Below are positions 26,920-34,827 of a stretch of DNA of 64,000 bases, one piece after another (position 1 is the first letter of the stretch; each line of letters opens with the position of its first letter). The position numbers and the translations under genes were made by a program. Below the pieces are notes generated by a model, which was not told the origin of the DNA, made no database searches, and worked only from the letters and a program-made list of their open reading frames with translations. The DNA comes from Herbaspirillum sp. DW155 (GTDB lineage: Bacteria; Pseudomonadota; Gammaproteobacteria; Burkholderiales; Burkholderiaceae_D): assembly GCF_037076565.1 (NCBI RefSeq), contig NZ_AP029028.1:1302001-1366000 (forward strand), in the 5' to 3' direction.

Positions 26920-27689
26920 GCACTCGCTTCAGCGGCAAGGTCGCCGTGGTCACAGGCGCGGCCCAGGGCATCCTGCGTGGCGTGGCCTTGGGCATTGCGC
27001 AAGAAGGCGGGCAGGTGCTGCTGGTGGACCGCGCCGAATTCATCCATGAAGTGGCGGCGGAACTGCCGCAAGGGCGCGGGACCGGCTTCATCGCCGATCT
27101 CGAAACCTACGCCGGTGCGCACGCCGCGATGGCGCGGGCGATGCAGCTGCATGGCCGCATCGACCTGCTGATCAATGGCGTGGGTGGCGCCATCCGCATG
27201 CGACCCTTTGCCGAATTCGAAGCCGCGCAGATTGATGCCGAAATCCGCCGCTCGCTCATGCCCACGCTCTATGGCTGTCATGCCGTGTTGCCGCACATGC
27301 TGCAGCAAGGCCGGGGCACCATCGTCAACGTCTCTTCCAATGCCACGCGCGGTATTCGTCGCGTGCCGTACTCGGCGGCCAAGGGCGGGGTCAATGCCCT
27401 GACCACCGCACTGGCGATGGAGTACGGCGAGCAGGGCATCCGCGTGGTGGCCACCGCGCCCGGCGGCACCCAGGCGCCACCGCGCCGCGTGCCGCGCAAC
27501 GCCGAGGGCGACAGCGCACAGGAGCAGGCATGGATGCAGGAGGCCGTGCAGCAGGTCACCGGGTCCAACTTCTTCAAACGCTACGGCACGCTGGAAGAGC
27601 AGATCGCGCCGATTCTCTTTATCGCCTCCGATGAAGCCAGCTACATCACCGGCGCCGTGTTGCCGGTGGCCGGCGGCGACAACGGCTGA
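26916..27689 (+). CDS. benD: cis-diol dehydrogenase of benzoate degradation (short-chain dehydrogenase)
   Basis: BenD oxidises and decarboxylates the benzoate cis-diol to catechol with NAD+. The 257-residue SDR protein has catalytic Ser in VNVSSNATRG and YSAAK (YxxxK). The cofactor motif reads TGAAQGILRG, so the last Gly of the usual TGxxxGxG is a Leu (codon CTG at about 26972), an unusual substitution in this fold. The start overlaps the benC stop, and the frame open further upstream lies inside benC. The position directly after benABC supports the assignment. Confidence 0.93.
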   Translation: MSTRFSGKVAVVTGAAQGILRGVALGIAQEGGQVLLVDRAEFIHEVAAELPQGRGTGFIADLETYAGAHAAMARAMQLHGRIDLLINGVGGAIRMRPFAEFEAAQIDAEIRRSLMPTLYGCHAVLPHMLQQGRGTIVNVSSNATRGIRRVPYSAAKGGVNALTTALAMEYGEQGIRVVATAPGGTQAPPRRVPRNAEGDSAQEQAWMQEAVQQVTGSNFFKRYGTLEEQIAPILFIASDEASYITGAVLPVAGGDNG

Positions 27690-27716
27690 GGCCCCATTTC
27701 ATCGAACGGAGACACC

Positions 27717-28133
27717 ATGTCTGAACGCCAGGCCATCATTCCCAAGGGAATGGAAGAGGTCTACGAAAAAATCGGCTATGCCCCCGGTGTGCTGGTGGGT
27801 GATGTGCTGTACGTGTCCGGCCAGATCGGGCGCGGTCCCGACATGAAACTGGTCGAGCCGCGCGAAGCCCAGATCGTGCAAGCCTTCGAGAACCTCAAGC
27901 ATGTGCTGGAGACCGCAGGTGGCACGCTGGACGATATCGTCGATCTCTCCACCTTCCACACCGACATGCGCGACCTGCCGCTGTTCATCAAGGTGCGCCA
28001 ACGCTATCTGACCAGTTACCCGCTGCCGGCCTGGACCGCCACCGGCGCCCACATGCTCGGGGGCGGACCGGGTTACATCATCGAAATCAAGGCGGTGGCG
28101 CATCTGCGCAAGAAGGGAACCACACCAGCCTGA
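27717..28133 (+). CDS. Rid (YjgF/YER057c/UK114) family protein lacking the catalytic Arg
   Basis: The 138-residue protein has the Rid fold pattern: GVLVGDVLYVSGQIG near residue 25, VQAFENLKHVLETAGGTLDDIV, and a C-terminal YIIEIKAVAHL strand. Classical RidA deaminates enamine/imine intermediates using an Arg in a P-A-R motif before the last strand. Here the matching place reads PAWTATG, so that Arg is Trp. The protein probably belongs to a Rid subgroup with another activity. It sits 27 bases after benD with its own GGAG site and is followed by benK, so it is probably co-expressed with benzoate genes. Its role there is unknown. Confidence 0.85.
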   Translation: MSERQAIIPKGMEEVYEKIGYAPGVLVGDVLYVSGQIGRGPDMKLVEPREAQIVQAFENLKHVLETAGGTLDDIVDLSTFHTDMRDLPLFIKVRQRYLTSYPLPAWTATGAHMLGGGPGYIIEIKAVAHLRKKGTTPA

Positions 28134-28231
28134 CACGCAAGCAGGACCAATGATCCGTCCGCGCAAACAGCAAGCAGACCATAACAGCGCAGTCGACGGA
28201 AGACTACCCACACCAAGGAGGAGGAGACCCC

Positions 28232-29593
28232 ATGAAAACCCAGGAAGTGAGCCAACTCATCGATGGCGCGCGTTTTACGCAATTCCACTGGATGGTGATG
28301 TGCCTGTGCGCATTGCTGCTGGTGTTCGACGGCTATGACCTGTTCATCTACGGTGCCGTGCTGCCGGTGCTGATGAAGGAGTGGACGCTCTCGCCGGTGC
28401 AGGCCGGCGCCCTGGGCAGCTATGCGCTCTTCGGCATGATGTTCGGTGCCTTCGTCTTCGGTCCGCTGGCTGACCGCATCGGCCGCAAGAAGGGCGTGGC
28501 GATCAGCTTCGTGCTCTTCAGCGTTTCCACTTTCCTGAGCGGCTTTGCCACGTCGCCCACGGAGTTTGGCATCTTCCGCTTCGCCGCTGGCCTGGGCTGC
28601 GGCGGCCTCATGCCCAATGCGGTGGCGCTGATGAATGAATACGCACCGAAACGTCTGCGCAGCACTCTGGTGGCCATCATGTTCAGCGGTTACTCGCTGG
28701 GCGGCGTGCTGTGCGCGGGGCTGGGCATCTGGATGCTGCCCAACTTCGGCTGGCAATCGATGTTCTTCGCTGCTGCCGTGCCGCTGGTGCTGCTGCCGGT
28801 GATCCTGTGGAAGCTGCCGGAATCGGTCGGCTTCCTGCTACGCGCCGGCAAACAAGAGCAGGCCCGCGCCATGCTGGCACAGGTCGCTCCGCAAGCTGTC
28901 CCCGGCGCCGATGTGCAACTGGTGCAGGGCGACGCCAAGCCGTCCGGTGCACCCATGCTGGAACTGTTCAAGCAGGACCGCACGGTGGGCACGCTGATGA
29001 TCTGGATCGCCTTCTTCTGCTGCCTCCTGATGGTCTATGCGCTCGGCTCCTGGCTGCCCAAACTCATGGCCAGCGCCGGCTACAGCCTGGGCTCCTCGCT
29101 GTCCTTCCTGCTGGCGCTCAACTTCGGCGGCGTGGTCGGTGCCATCGGCGGTGGCTGGCTGGGAGACCGTTTCAGCTTGCCCAAGGTGGTGGTCAGCTTC
29201 TTCGCCGTCGGCACGGTGGCCATCGCCCTGCTGGGCTACAACAGTCCTACGCCGGTGCTGTACCTGCTCATCATCGTGGCCGGCGCCACCACCATCGGCA
29301 CGCAGATCCTGCTGTATGCCAACACCGCCCAGTTCTATCCGCTGGCGATCCGTTCCACCGGCCTGGGCTGGGCCTCGGGAGTGGGGCGCTCGGGGGCCAT
29401 CGTGGGTCCGCTGCTGGGCGGCGCGCTGATGGCGGCGGCCTTGCCACTGACGATGAATTTCCTGGTCTTCGCCATTCCGGGTCTGGTGGCGGCGCTGGCC
29501 TTCGGCATCTTCCTGCTACGCTATCGCCATGCTCAGCGCAGCGCACCTGAGACGGTCAGCGTGACGGCCGCACCGGTCTCGCGCAGCGTCTGA
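28232..29593 (+). CDS. benK: MFS aromatic acid:H+ symporter, probable benzoate transporter BenK
   Basis: This inner-membrane transporter of 453 residues belongs to the aromatic acid:H+ symporter family. The first helix region carries the family signature DGYDLFIYG, and loop 2-3 has GPLADRIGRKKG, the MFS G-x-x-x-D-R-x-G-R-K motif. Twelve hydrophobic segments can be followed. It sits in the ben operon 98 bases after the Rid gene, with GGAGGAG just before the ATG. Benzoate is the expected substrate from context; related family members take 4-hydroxybenzoate or vanillate. Confidence 0.88.
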   Translation: MKTQEVSQLIDGARFTQFHWMVMCLCALLLVFDGYDLFIYGAVLPVLMKEWTLSPVQAGALGSYALFGMMFGAFVFGPLADRIGRKKGVAISFVLFSVSTFLSGFATSPTEFGIFRFAAGLGCGGLMPNAVALMNEYAPKRLRSTLVAIMFSGYSLGGVLCAGLGIWMLPNFGWQSMFFAAAVPLVLLPVILWKLPESVGFLLRAGKQEQARAMLAQVAPQAVPGADVQLVQGDAKPSGAPMLELFKQDRTVGTLMIWIAFFCCLLMVYALGSWLPKLMASAGYSLGSSLSFLLALNFGGVVGAIGGGWLGDRFSLPKVVVSFFAVGTVAIALLGYNSPTPVLYLLIIVAGATTIGTQILLYANTAQFYPLAIRSTGLGWASGVGRSGAIVGPLLGGALMAAALPLTMNFLVFAIPGLVAALAFGIFLLRYRHAQRSAPETVSVTAAPVSRSV

Positions 29594-29675
29594 CATCGCG
29601 GTCGGGTCAGGCCAGTGGGGCGCCTGGGGGAGCAATCCGCCAGGCGCCGGGTCTTTTGTGCAGAGGTGAGGTGGC

Positions 29676-30863
29676 ATGAGCAAGGAAGCTTCGATGGTGC
29701 AACGACAAGGTTCGCTCACGGCGTGGGTGGCCGGTTTTCTGGCAGTCCTGATTTCCTATGCCGGCCCGCTGGTGATCTTCGTGCAGGCGGCGCATGCCGG
29801 GCAGGTGCCCGAGGCGCAACTGGTGTCCTGGGTCTGGGGCATCTCCATGGGTGCGGGGGTGAGCGGGCTGCTCTTGAGCTGGTGGTTCAGGATGCCCATC
29901 ATCACGGCCTGGTCGGCGCCGGGGACGGCGCTGCTGCTGAGTCTCTTTCCCGGCATCGGCATGGCCGATGTGGTGGGCGCTTATGTGATGGCGGCCCTGA
30001 TCCTGATCGCCATCGGCGTGACCGGCTACTTCGAAAAAATCCTCGCCTTCATCCCCAAGGGCATTGCTGCCGGGATGATGGCGGGCATCCTGTTCCAGTT
30101 CGGCGTGCAAGCCTTCCGCTCCAGTGTGGGCGCACCGCTGATGGTGTTCGCCATGCTCGCGGCTTATCTCGCCGGGCGCCGCTGGTGGCCGCGTTACGGC
30201 ATCGTGGTGGTGGCGCTGACCGGGTTTGCGGTGGCCTTCGCCAGCGGCCGCACCGACATGGGGGCGCTGCATCTGCAACTGGCGCAGCCGGTCTTCGTCG
30301 CACCGCAGTTCAGCGTCGGCGTGTTCTTCAGCCTGACCGTGCCGCTCGTGCTGGTGAGCCTGACCGGGCAGTTCCTGCCGGGCATGGCGGTGCTGCAACT
30401 GGCGGGCTACCATCCGCCCACGCGCGCCGTGGTCACCGGCACCGGCCTGGCGTCGCTGGTGACGGCCTGCTTCGGCGGCATCACCATCGTGCTGGCGGCC
30501 ATCACGGCGGCGCTCTGTACCGGCAAGGATGCGCATCCCGAGCCGCGCCGGCGCTACATCGCCGGTATTGCCAACGGCGTCTTCTATCTCATCGGCGGCA
30601 CGTTTGCGGCGTCCATCGTGACGCTCTTTGCGGCCTTTCCCAAGGAACTGATCGCGGCCCTGGCCGGGCTGGCGCTGATCGGCGCCATCGTGTCCAACAT
30701 CCGCCTGATGAGCGAAGACGGCAGCTATGCCGAACCGGCCGTCATCACCTTTCTCGCCACTGCCTCCGGCATGACGCTGTTCGGACTGGGCGCGGCATTC
30801 TGGGGCGTGGTCATCGGCATGGCCGCCTACTGGCTGATCGGCCGCCCCGTCCAGAAAAAATGA
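29676..30863 (+). CDS. benE: Benzoate/H+ symporter BenE family
   Basis: The 395-residue polytopic inner-membrane protein has the BenE family sequence pattern: SLTAWVAGFLAVLISYAGPL, TAWSAPGTALLLSLFPG and FIPKGIAAGMMAGILFQFG. This is a second benzoate importer next to BenK, as in Acinetobacter and Pseudomonas ben clusters. A GAGGTGG site precedes the ATG. The next gene, a GTPase, starts only 18 bases after the stop, so transcription probably continues. Confidence 0.92.
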   Translation: MSKEASMVQRQGSLTAWVAGFLAVLISYAGPLVIFVQAAHAGQVPEAQLVSWVWGISMGAGVSGLLLSWWFRMPIITAWSAPGTALLLSLFPGIGMADVVGAYVMAALILIAIGVTGYFEKILAFIPKGIAAGMMAGILFQFGVQAFRSSVGAPLMVFAMLAAYLAGRRWWPRYGIVVVALTGFAVAFASGRTDMGALHLQLAQPVFVAPQFSVGVFFSLTVPLVLVSLTGQFLPGMAVLQLAGYHPPTRAVVTGTGLASLVTACFGGITIVLAAITAALCTGKDAHPEPRRRYIAGIANGVFYLIGGTFAASIVTLFAAFPKELIAALAGLALIGAIVSNIRLMSEDGSYAEPAVITFLATASGMTLFGLGAAFWGVVIGMAAYWLIGRPVQKK

Positions 30864-30881
30864 AAACGCATGGAGACCACA

Positions 30882-32153
30882 ATGAACCCGCAGCAAGACC
30901 TCTTCGACCCACTGGCCCGCGAGGTGCTGGCCGTGGCCCCCGGCCGCGCGCATGACCTGGCGCGTCTGCGCGTGCTGGCACGGACGCAGGCCGCGCCGAC
31001 CATCACCGTGGTCGGCAAGTACAACCACGGCAAGAGCCGGCTGCTCAACGAACTGATGGGGCGCGACGTGTTTGCGGTCGCCGACCGGCGCGAGACGGTC
31101 ACGCTATCCGAACATCACCACGCCGAACTGCGCTGGCTGGATGCACCGGGACTGGATGCCGACGTCGCCCTGCAGGATGATAGTCATGCTCAGGAAGCCA
31201 CCTGGTTGCAGGCCGACGTGCGCCTGTTCGTGCATGCCGCCAAGGAGGGTGAACTGGACGCCGCCGAAACTCATCTGTTGCAGGCGCTGCGTCAGGACCA
31301 GCAGCGCACGCGGCGGCAGACGCTCTTCGTGCTGACGCAGGTGGACCAGATGAGCGACGACGAGCAACTGGCCAAGGTCAGCGCCGCCATTCAGACGCAG
31401 GCACCGGGCCTGAGGCTGCATCCGGTGTCGTCCACGCGCCACCGCAGTGGCGTGGAAGGCGGCAAGTCGCTGCTGCTGCAGCGAAGCGGCATTCCCGCGC
31501 TGCAGGCCTTGCTGCGCGAGGTGGTGGAGCAGGTGCCGGCAGCGCGTGAGCACGAACGCGGCCTGCTCTTCACCGAGATCGGCCAGCAATTGCAGCACCA
31601 GCAGGCCGCCGTGGAGGCCACCTTGCTGGCCTTGCGGCAACGCCAGCAACAGCAGCGCCACGATTTTGAGCAAGGCTTGCAGGCCGTGCTGAAAAAGGTG
31701 CATCAAGACCTGCTGCCCATCGTCGAACTGCAGGGCGACGACCCGGCCCTGCTGCCCGATAGCGCCTCCGACGAGTTCAGGCTGACGGCCGGCAAGCGCG
31801 AACGGGCACGCATCCACGTCGCCTATTCGCGGGCCTGCATCGCCATCCGCGCGCATCTGATCCAGCATGGCGTGGAAGGGCTGCCGGCCAGCCAGCGCAC
31901 TTCGGTGGCGAGCCTCGATACCGTGATGGTGGCGGTGCTGGGGGTCTCGATCAAATACCGCGCCGACCTGCGTCGCCAGTTCTGCGAGCCGGCCGGACAG
32001 GCGCAACTGATGGCGTCCTTCCTGCATTACTACGAATTGTCGGAAGACCGCCAGGCCTTGCAGCAGCAGATCCTGCGCAGCGAGGCCGAGCGGCATGCCC
32101 ATGAGCGTGCCCTGCGGGCATTGGCGCGCTTGCGCGAAGGAGCCGGCGCATGA
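30882..32153 (+). CDS. Dynamin-like/large GTPase, first of a tandem pair
   Basis: The 423-residue soluble protein has a GTPase domain at its N-terminus: G1 GKYNHGKS (residues 45-52), G3 DAPG (87-90) and G4 TQVD (152-155, with Gln in place of the usual Lys). A long, mostly helical C-terminal part rich in Gln, Ala and Arg follows (HQQAAVEATLLALRQRQQQQ). The ATG at 30882 is chosen because GGAGA lies eight bases upstream; an ATG at 30870 would overlap that site. No transmembrane helix or signal peptide is visible. It ends in an ATGA overlap with a second GTPase gene. Paired GTPases of this shape resemble bacterial dynamin-like proteins. The function is not known. Confidence 0.7.
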   Translation: MNPQQDLFDPLAREVLAVAPGRAHDLARLRVLARTQAAPTITVVGKYNHGKSRLLNELMGRDVFAVADRRETVTLSEHHHAELRWLDAPGLDADVALQDDSHAQEATWLQADVRLFVHAAKEGELDAAETHLLQALRQDQQRTRRQTLFVLTQVDQMSDDEQLAKVSAAIQTQAPGLRLHPVSSTRHRSGVEGGKSLLLQRSGIPALQALLREVVEQVPAAREHERGLLFTEIGQQLQHQQAAVEATLLALRQRQQQQRHDFEQGLQAVLKKVHQDLLPIVELQGDDPALLPDSASDEFRLTAGKRERARIHVAYSRACIAIRAHLIQHGVEGLPASQRTSVASLDTVMVAVLGVSIKYRADLRRQFCEPAGQAQLMASFLHYYELSEDRQALQQQILRSEAERHAHERALRALARLREGAGA

Positions 32154-33700
32154 ACCCCGAAGAACAGCGCTTCATCGAAGCCATCGGCCGCACCGGCCAG
32201 AATGAGACCGACCTGCAGCCGGTGCTGGCGGCGCTGCGCGACTGGCTGGCTTCACTGGGCCAGGCCATGCAGGGCGCGCGCCTGCAGGCCGGCGGATGGC
32301 AGGGCAGCAGCCCGATCGCCCGCCGTATCGCCACGTTGCAGGAAGACCTGGCGCGCCAGACCCGGCGCCGCGAAGAACAATGGATCGCTCTGGCGCCCGC
32401 GCGCGCGCTGGCGCAGCGCTTCGAGGGCAAGCTGATGGTGCTGGTGTTCGGCAAGTTCAATGCCGGTAAAAGCTCCTTATGCAATTTTCTCGCACAGCGC
32501 TTCGGCGAGCGCCACCAGGCGGTGCAGTATTTCCACCTGCAGGGCGGGCAACTGGCAGAGAGTGACGATCCTTTCCATGAAGGCGCCACCGAGACCACCG
32601 CGCGCCTGCAAGGCGTCTGCCTGGGTGATGGCCTGGTCTTGCTCGATACGCCCGGCCTGCACTCGGCCACCGATGACAATGCCGCCCTGACCCAGCGCTT
32701 TCTCGACAGCGCCGATGCGGTGCTGTGGCTGACCAGTTCGACCTCGCCGGGCCAGGTCCAGGAGCTTGACGAACTGGCGCGCGAACTGCGTCGGGGCAAG
32801 CCGCTGCTGCCGGTGCTCACGCGCAGCGACGTCATCGACGAGGATGAAGTGGACGGCCAGATCGTCAAATGCCTGCGCAACAAATCCGACGCCAACCGCG
32901 CCGAGCAGGAAGCCGATGTGCGCGCGCGTGCTGCCGAAAAACTGCAGACACTGGGTGTGGCGGTGCGTCAGCTGAAGGAGCCGGTCTCGGTCTCCGCGCA
33001 CGTCGCCCGCAGTGCCGGTGCGGATGCGCAGGCGATGAAGGCAGCCGGTTTCGAGCGCCTGTACGCGGCGCTCTCCGACCTGCTGGCACCGGCCCTGGCC
33101 TACCGCGACCGCAAGCCGGCCGAAGTGCTGCTGCACCATCTGCAGGAAGACGTACTGGCCCCCTTGCAGGGCCAGACCCTGCCGGCATTGCAGGGCTTGC
33201 AGCAGCTGCTGGAGAGCGAACAGGCAGCGCTGCCGGCGCAGTGCGCGCGCATCGTGCAACTGGCCTGGCGCGAGCTCATGCCGGGCCTGCCGGCCTTGCT
33301 GGAGCAGCATGCGGCCGGCAGGGGCGTGAGCGCCGTGGTGGCCACTGTGCAGCCACAACTGATGCACGCCTTCGAGCGCCATGCGCGTGCGCTGCTGGAC
33401 AGCCACGTTTTGCCGGTGCCAGCGCCGGTGGCGCTGGTGCTGCCGGGAGGCAGCGGCTATGAACACATCGCCGACGACTTGCCGCCGTCCTACGAAAAAC
33501 TGTACGAAGCGCTGGGGCAAAGTGTACTGGCCGCCCTGGAGCAACTGTCCGATGAAGTGGCCGAGTACTGTACTGGCCGTCTCACGGCACTGTCTGCTGC
33601 AGTGTCCGGGCAGCGCGAGGTCATCCAGTCCCATGCCCGGCGCCTGGAACAGATGGAAGACGAACTGCGGCGCGTGCCGGAAGATGTGGCGGGGCGCTGA
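32150..33700 (+). CDS. Dynamin-like/large GTPase, second of a tandem pair
   Basis: The 516-residue protein has a helical N-terminal region of about 95 residues, then a GTPase domain: G1 GKFNAGKS (101-108), a Thr-rich switch (GATETTARL), G3 DTPG (166-169) and G4 TRSD (224-227, Arg for the usual Lys). A long helical tail follows, ending with a charged coiled coil (HARRLEQMEDELRRVPED). The layout, helical bundle - GTPase - helical stalk, is that of bacterial dynamin-like proteins. Overlap with the first GTPase (ATGA) suggests they form a hetero-oligomer. No membrane segment is evident. The role could be membrane remodelling or stress/phage response; context gives no decision. Confidence 0.7.
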   Translation: MNPEEQRFIEAIGRTGQNETDLQPVLAALRDWLASLGQAMQGARLQAGGWQGSSPIARRIATLQEDLARQTRRREEQWIALAPARALAQRFEGKLMVLVFGKFNAGKSSLCNFLAQRFGERHQAVQYFHLQGGQLAESDDPFHEGATETTARLQGVCLGDGLVLLDTPGLHSATDDNAALTQRFLDSADAVLWLTSSTSPGQVQELDELARELRRGKPLLPVLTRSDVIDEDEVDGQIVKCLRNKSDANRAEQEADVRARAAEKLQTLGVAVRQLKEPVSVSAHVARSAGADAQAMKAAGFERLYAALSDLLAPALAYRDRKPAEVLLHHLQEDVLAPLQGQTLPALQGLQQLLESEQAALPAQCARIVQLAWRELMPGLPALLEQHAAGRGVSAVVATVQPQLMHAFERHARALLDSHVLPVPAPVALVLPGGSGYEHIADDLPPSYEKLYEALGQSVLAALEQLSDEVAEYCTGRLTALSAAVSGQREVIQSHARRLEQMEDELRRVPEDVAGR

Positions 33701-33879
33701 GGCGATAGCCTGCGGCTGGTGGCTGGTGGCGGCAACCGGAATCTTTTCTCGTGTTAAGGATCCCTTAATTTTGCGGACCTAGAGTAGCTACATCGGCGGT
33801 CAGCTCAGCATTGAGCCGGCCCCGACGCCCCGCCATGGAGCGGCAGCGCTTTCATCCTGAACCACGACAAGGAGCCATC
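33701..33879 (+). promoter_or_regulatory. Intergenic region with a small dyad, upstream of the secreted protein gene
   Basis: A short AT-rich dyad TTAAGG-ATC-CCTTAA lies at 33754-33768 followed by TTTTG. It could end the long catB-GTPase transcript or act as an operator for the next gene. AAGGAG at 33869-33874 is the ribosome site for the gene at 33880. No clear -35/-10 pair was found. Confidence 0.25.
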
Positions 33880-34293
33880 ATGGACATCACCAAGATCACC
33901 GCCATCAGTGCCATCGTCTTCGGCCTCGCCGGAATGGCTGCACCACTGACTCACGCCCAGGACATGCAGGGCACGGTCGCCTACATGAACGGCGGCATCG
34001 GCGCGGGCGAGCAGGCCAAGCTGCGCGAGGCGGCCAAGGATTACAACCTGCGCCTGCTGTTTTCCGAAGCCAAGGATGGGGCCTACGTCAGCAACGTCAA
34101 GCTCAACGTGGCCGATCATCACGGCAAGAGCGTGTTCAGCCTGCCGAGCGCGGGACCGATGACCAACCTCAAGCTGCCTTCCGGCGAGTATGAAATCACG
34201 GCCGTCTACAACGGCGTCAAGAAGACCACCAAGGTCAGCGTGGCAGAGAAGCCGGTTGCGCTGAGCTTCAATTGGGCGCATCAGGATAACTGA
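33880..34293 (+). CDS. Small secreted carboxypeptidase-regulatory-like (transthyretin-fold) protein
   Basis: The 137-residue protein starts at the ATG with AAGGAG six bases upstream. A signal peptide (ITAISAIVFGLAGMAAPLTH, cleaved near AQD) is followed by a small beta domain containing NVKLNVADHHGKSVFSLPSAG and LPSGEYEITAVYNGVKKTTK. This looks like the CarboxypepD_reg/transthyretin-like fold seen in many short periplasmic proteins. It is monocistronic, with repeats on its 3' side. The function is unknown. Confidence 0.65.
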   Translation: MDITKITAISAIVFGLAGMAAPLTHAQDMQGTVAYMNGGIGAGEQAKLREAAKDYNLRLLFSEAKDGAYVSNVKLNVADHHGKSVFSLPSAGPMTNLKLPSGEYEITAVYNGVKKTTKVSVAEKPVALSFNWAHQDN

Positions 34294-34305
34294 GTCTTTA
34301 GCCGC

Positions 34306-34600
34306 GCCGCTACTACCGTTCGCCCTGAGTAGCGGCGCAGCCGCGTATCGAAGGCGCGCCTGTGCAAATTGAGTCTTAGCCGCGCCGCTACTACCGTTCG
34401 TCCTGAGTAGCGGCGCAGCCGCGTATCGAAGGCGCGCCTGTGCAAATTGAGTCTTAGCCGCGCCGCTACCACCGTTCGCCCTGAGTAGCGGCGCAGCCGC
34501 GTATCGAAGGCGCGCCTGTGCATCAAGCTCAAGGGCAGCCCTTCGGCCGGATCAGGACAGGCTTCGATACGGCCCTGAAGGGCCTGCCCAGTCCGAACGT
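34306..34600. repeat. Second palindromic repeat cluster: three 78-bp left-arm copies plus one right arm
   Basis: CCTGAGTAGCGG recurs at 34324, 34402 and 34480, a 78-base period. Each copy contains CCGTTCG(C/T)CCTGAGTAG and CGCGTATCGAAGGCGC, the same left arms as in the 18325-19310 array, joined by CTGTGCAAATTGAGTCTTAG. One complementary right arm (TTCGATACGGCCCTGAAGGG and CAGTCCGAACG) closes the cluster near 34560-34600. It follows the stop of the secreted protein by 12 bases and probably forms long hairpins in RNA. Confidence 0.9.
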
Positions 34601-34719
34601 CTGCTGAGCCCAGCAGCACAGATTCAACAAGACCGCCGTTCCTGGGTCATTCAGGAGCGGCGATTTTTTGCTGACGACCTCTACCTCTTAACTCTTACCT
34701 CTTTACACCGCCCACCCGC

Positions 34720-34827
34720 AGCGCGCGAAGAATGACATTTTTGTCATTCAAATGTCATTCGAATGACGTTTTGCATTGCCTAGAATCAGGCTCCCCCATC
34801 AAAAACGTCTTTCAGGATCCCCTCCCC
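34720..34827 (+). promoter_or_regulatory. Promoter region with two adjacent TGTCATT-type dyads
   Basis: AATGACA-TTTT-TGTCATT spans 34731-34748 (7-base arms, 4-base spacer), and a perfect 14-base palindrome GTCATTCGAATGAC spans 34754-34767. Together they give four half-sites of GTCATT/AATGAC within 37 bases. TAGAAT at 34781-34786 is a good -10 hexamer, 14 bases downstream of the second dyad. This is the layout of a regulator binding site overlapping the -35 region. The regulator is unknown. AGGA at 34814-34817 is the probable ribosome site for the ATG at 34828. Confidence 0.55.

Noticed and set aside
34281..34619. A 112-codon minus-strand frame in the 78-bp repeats
   Set aside because: Its product is three copies of the translated palindrome, so it is a repeat artefact.
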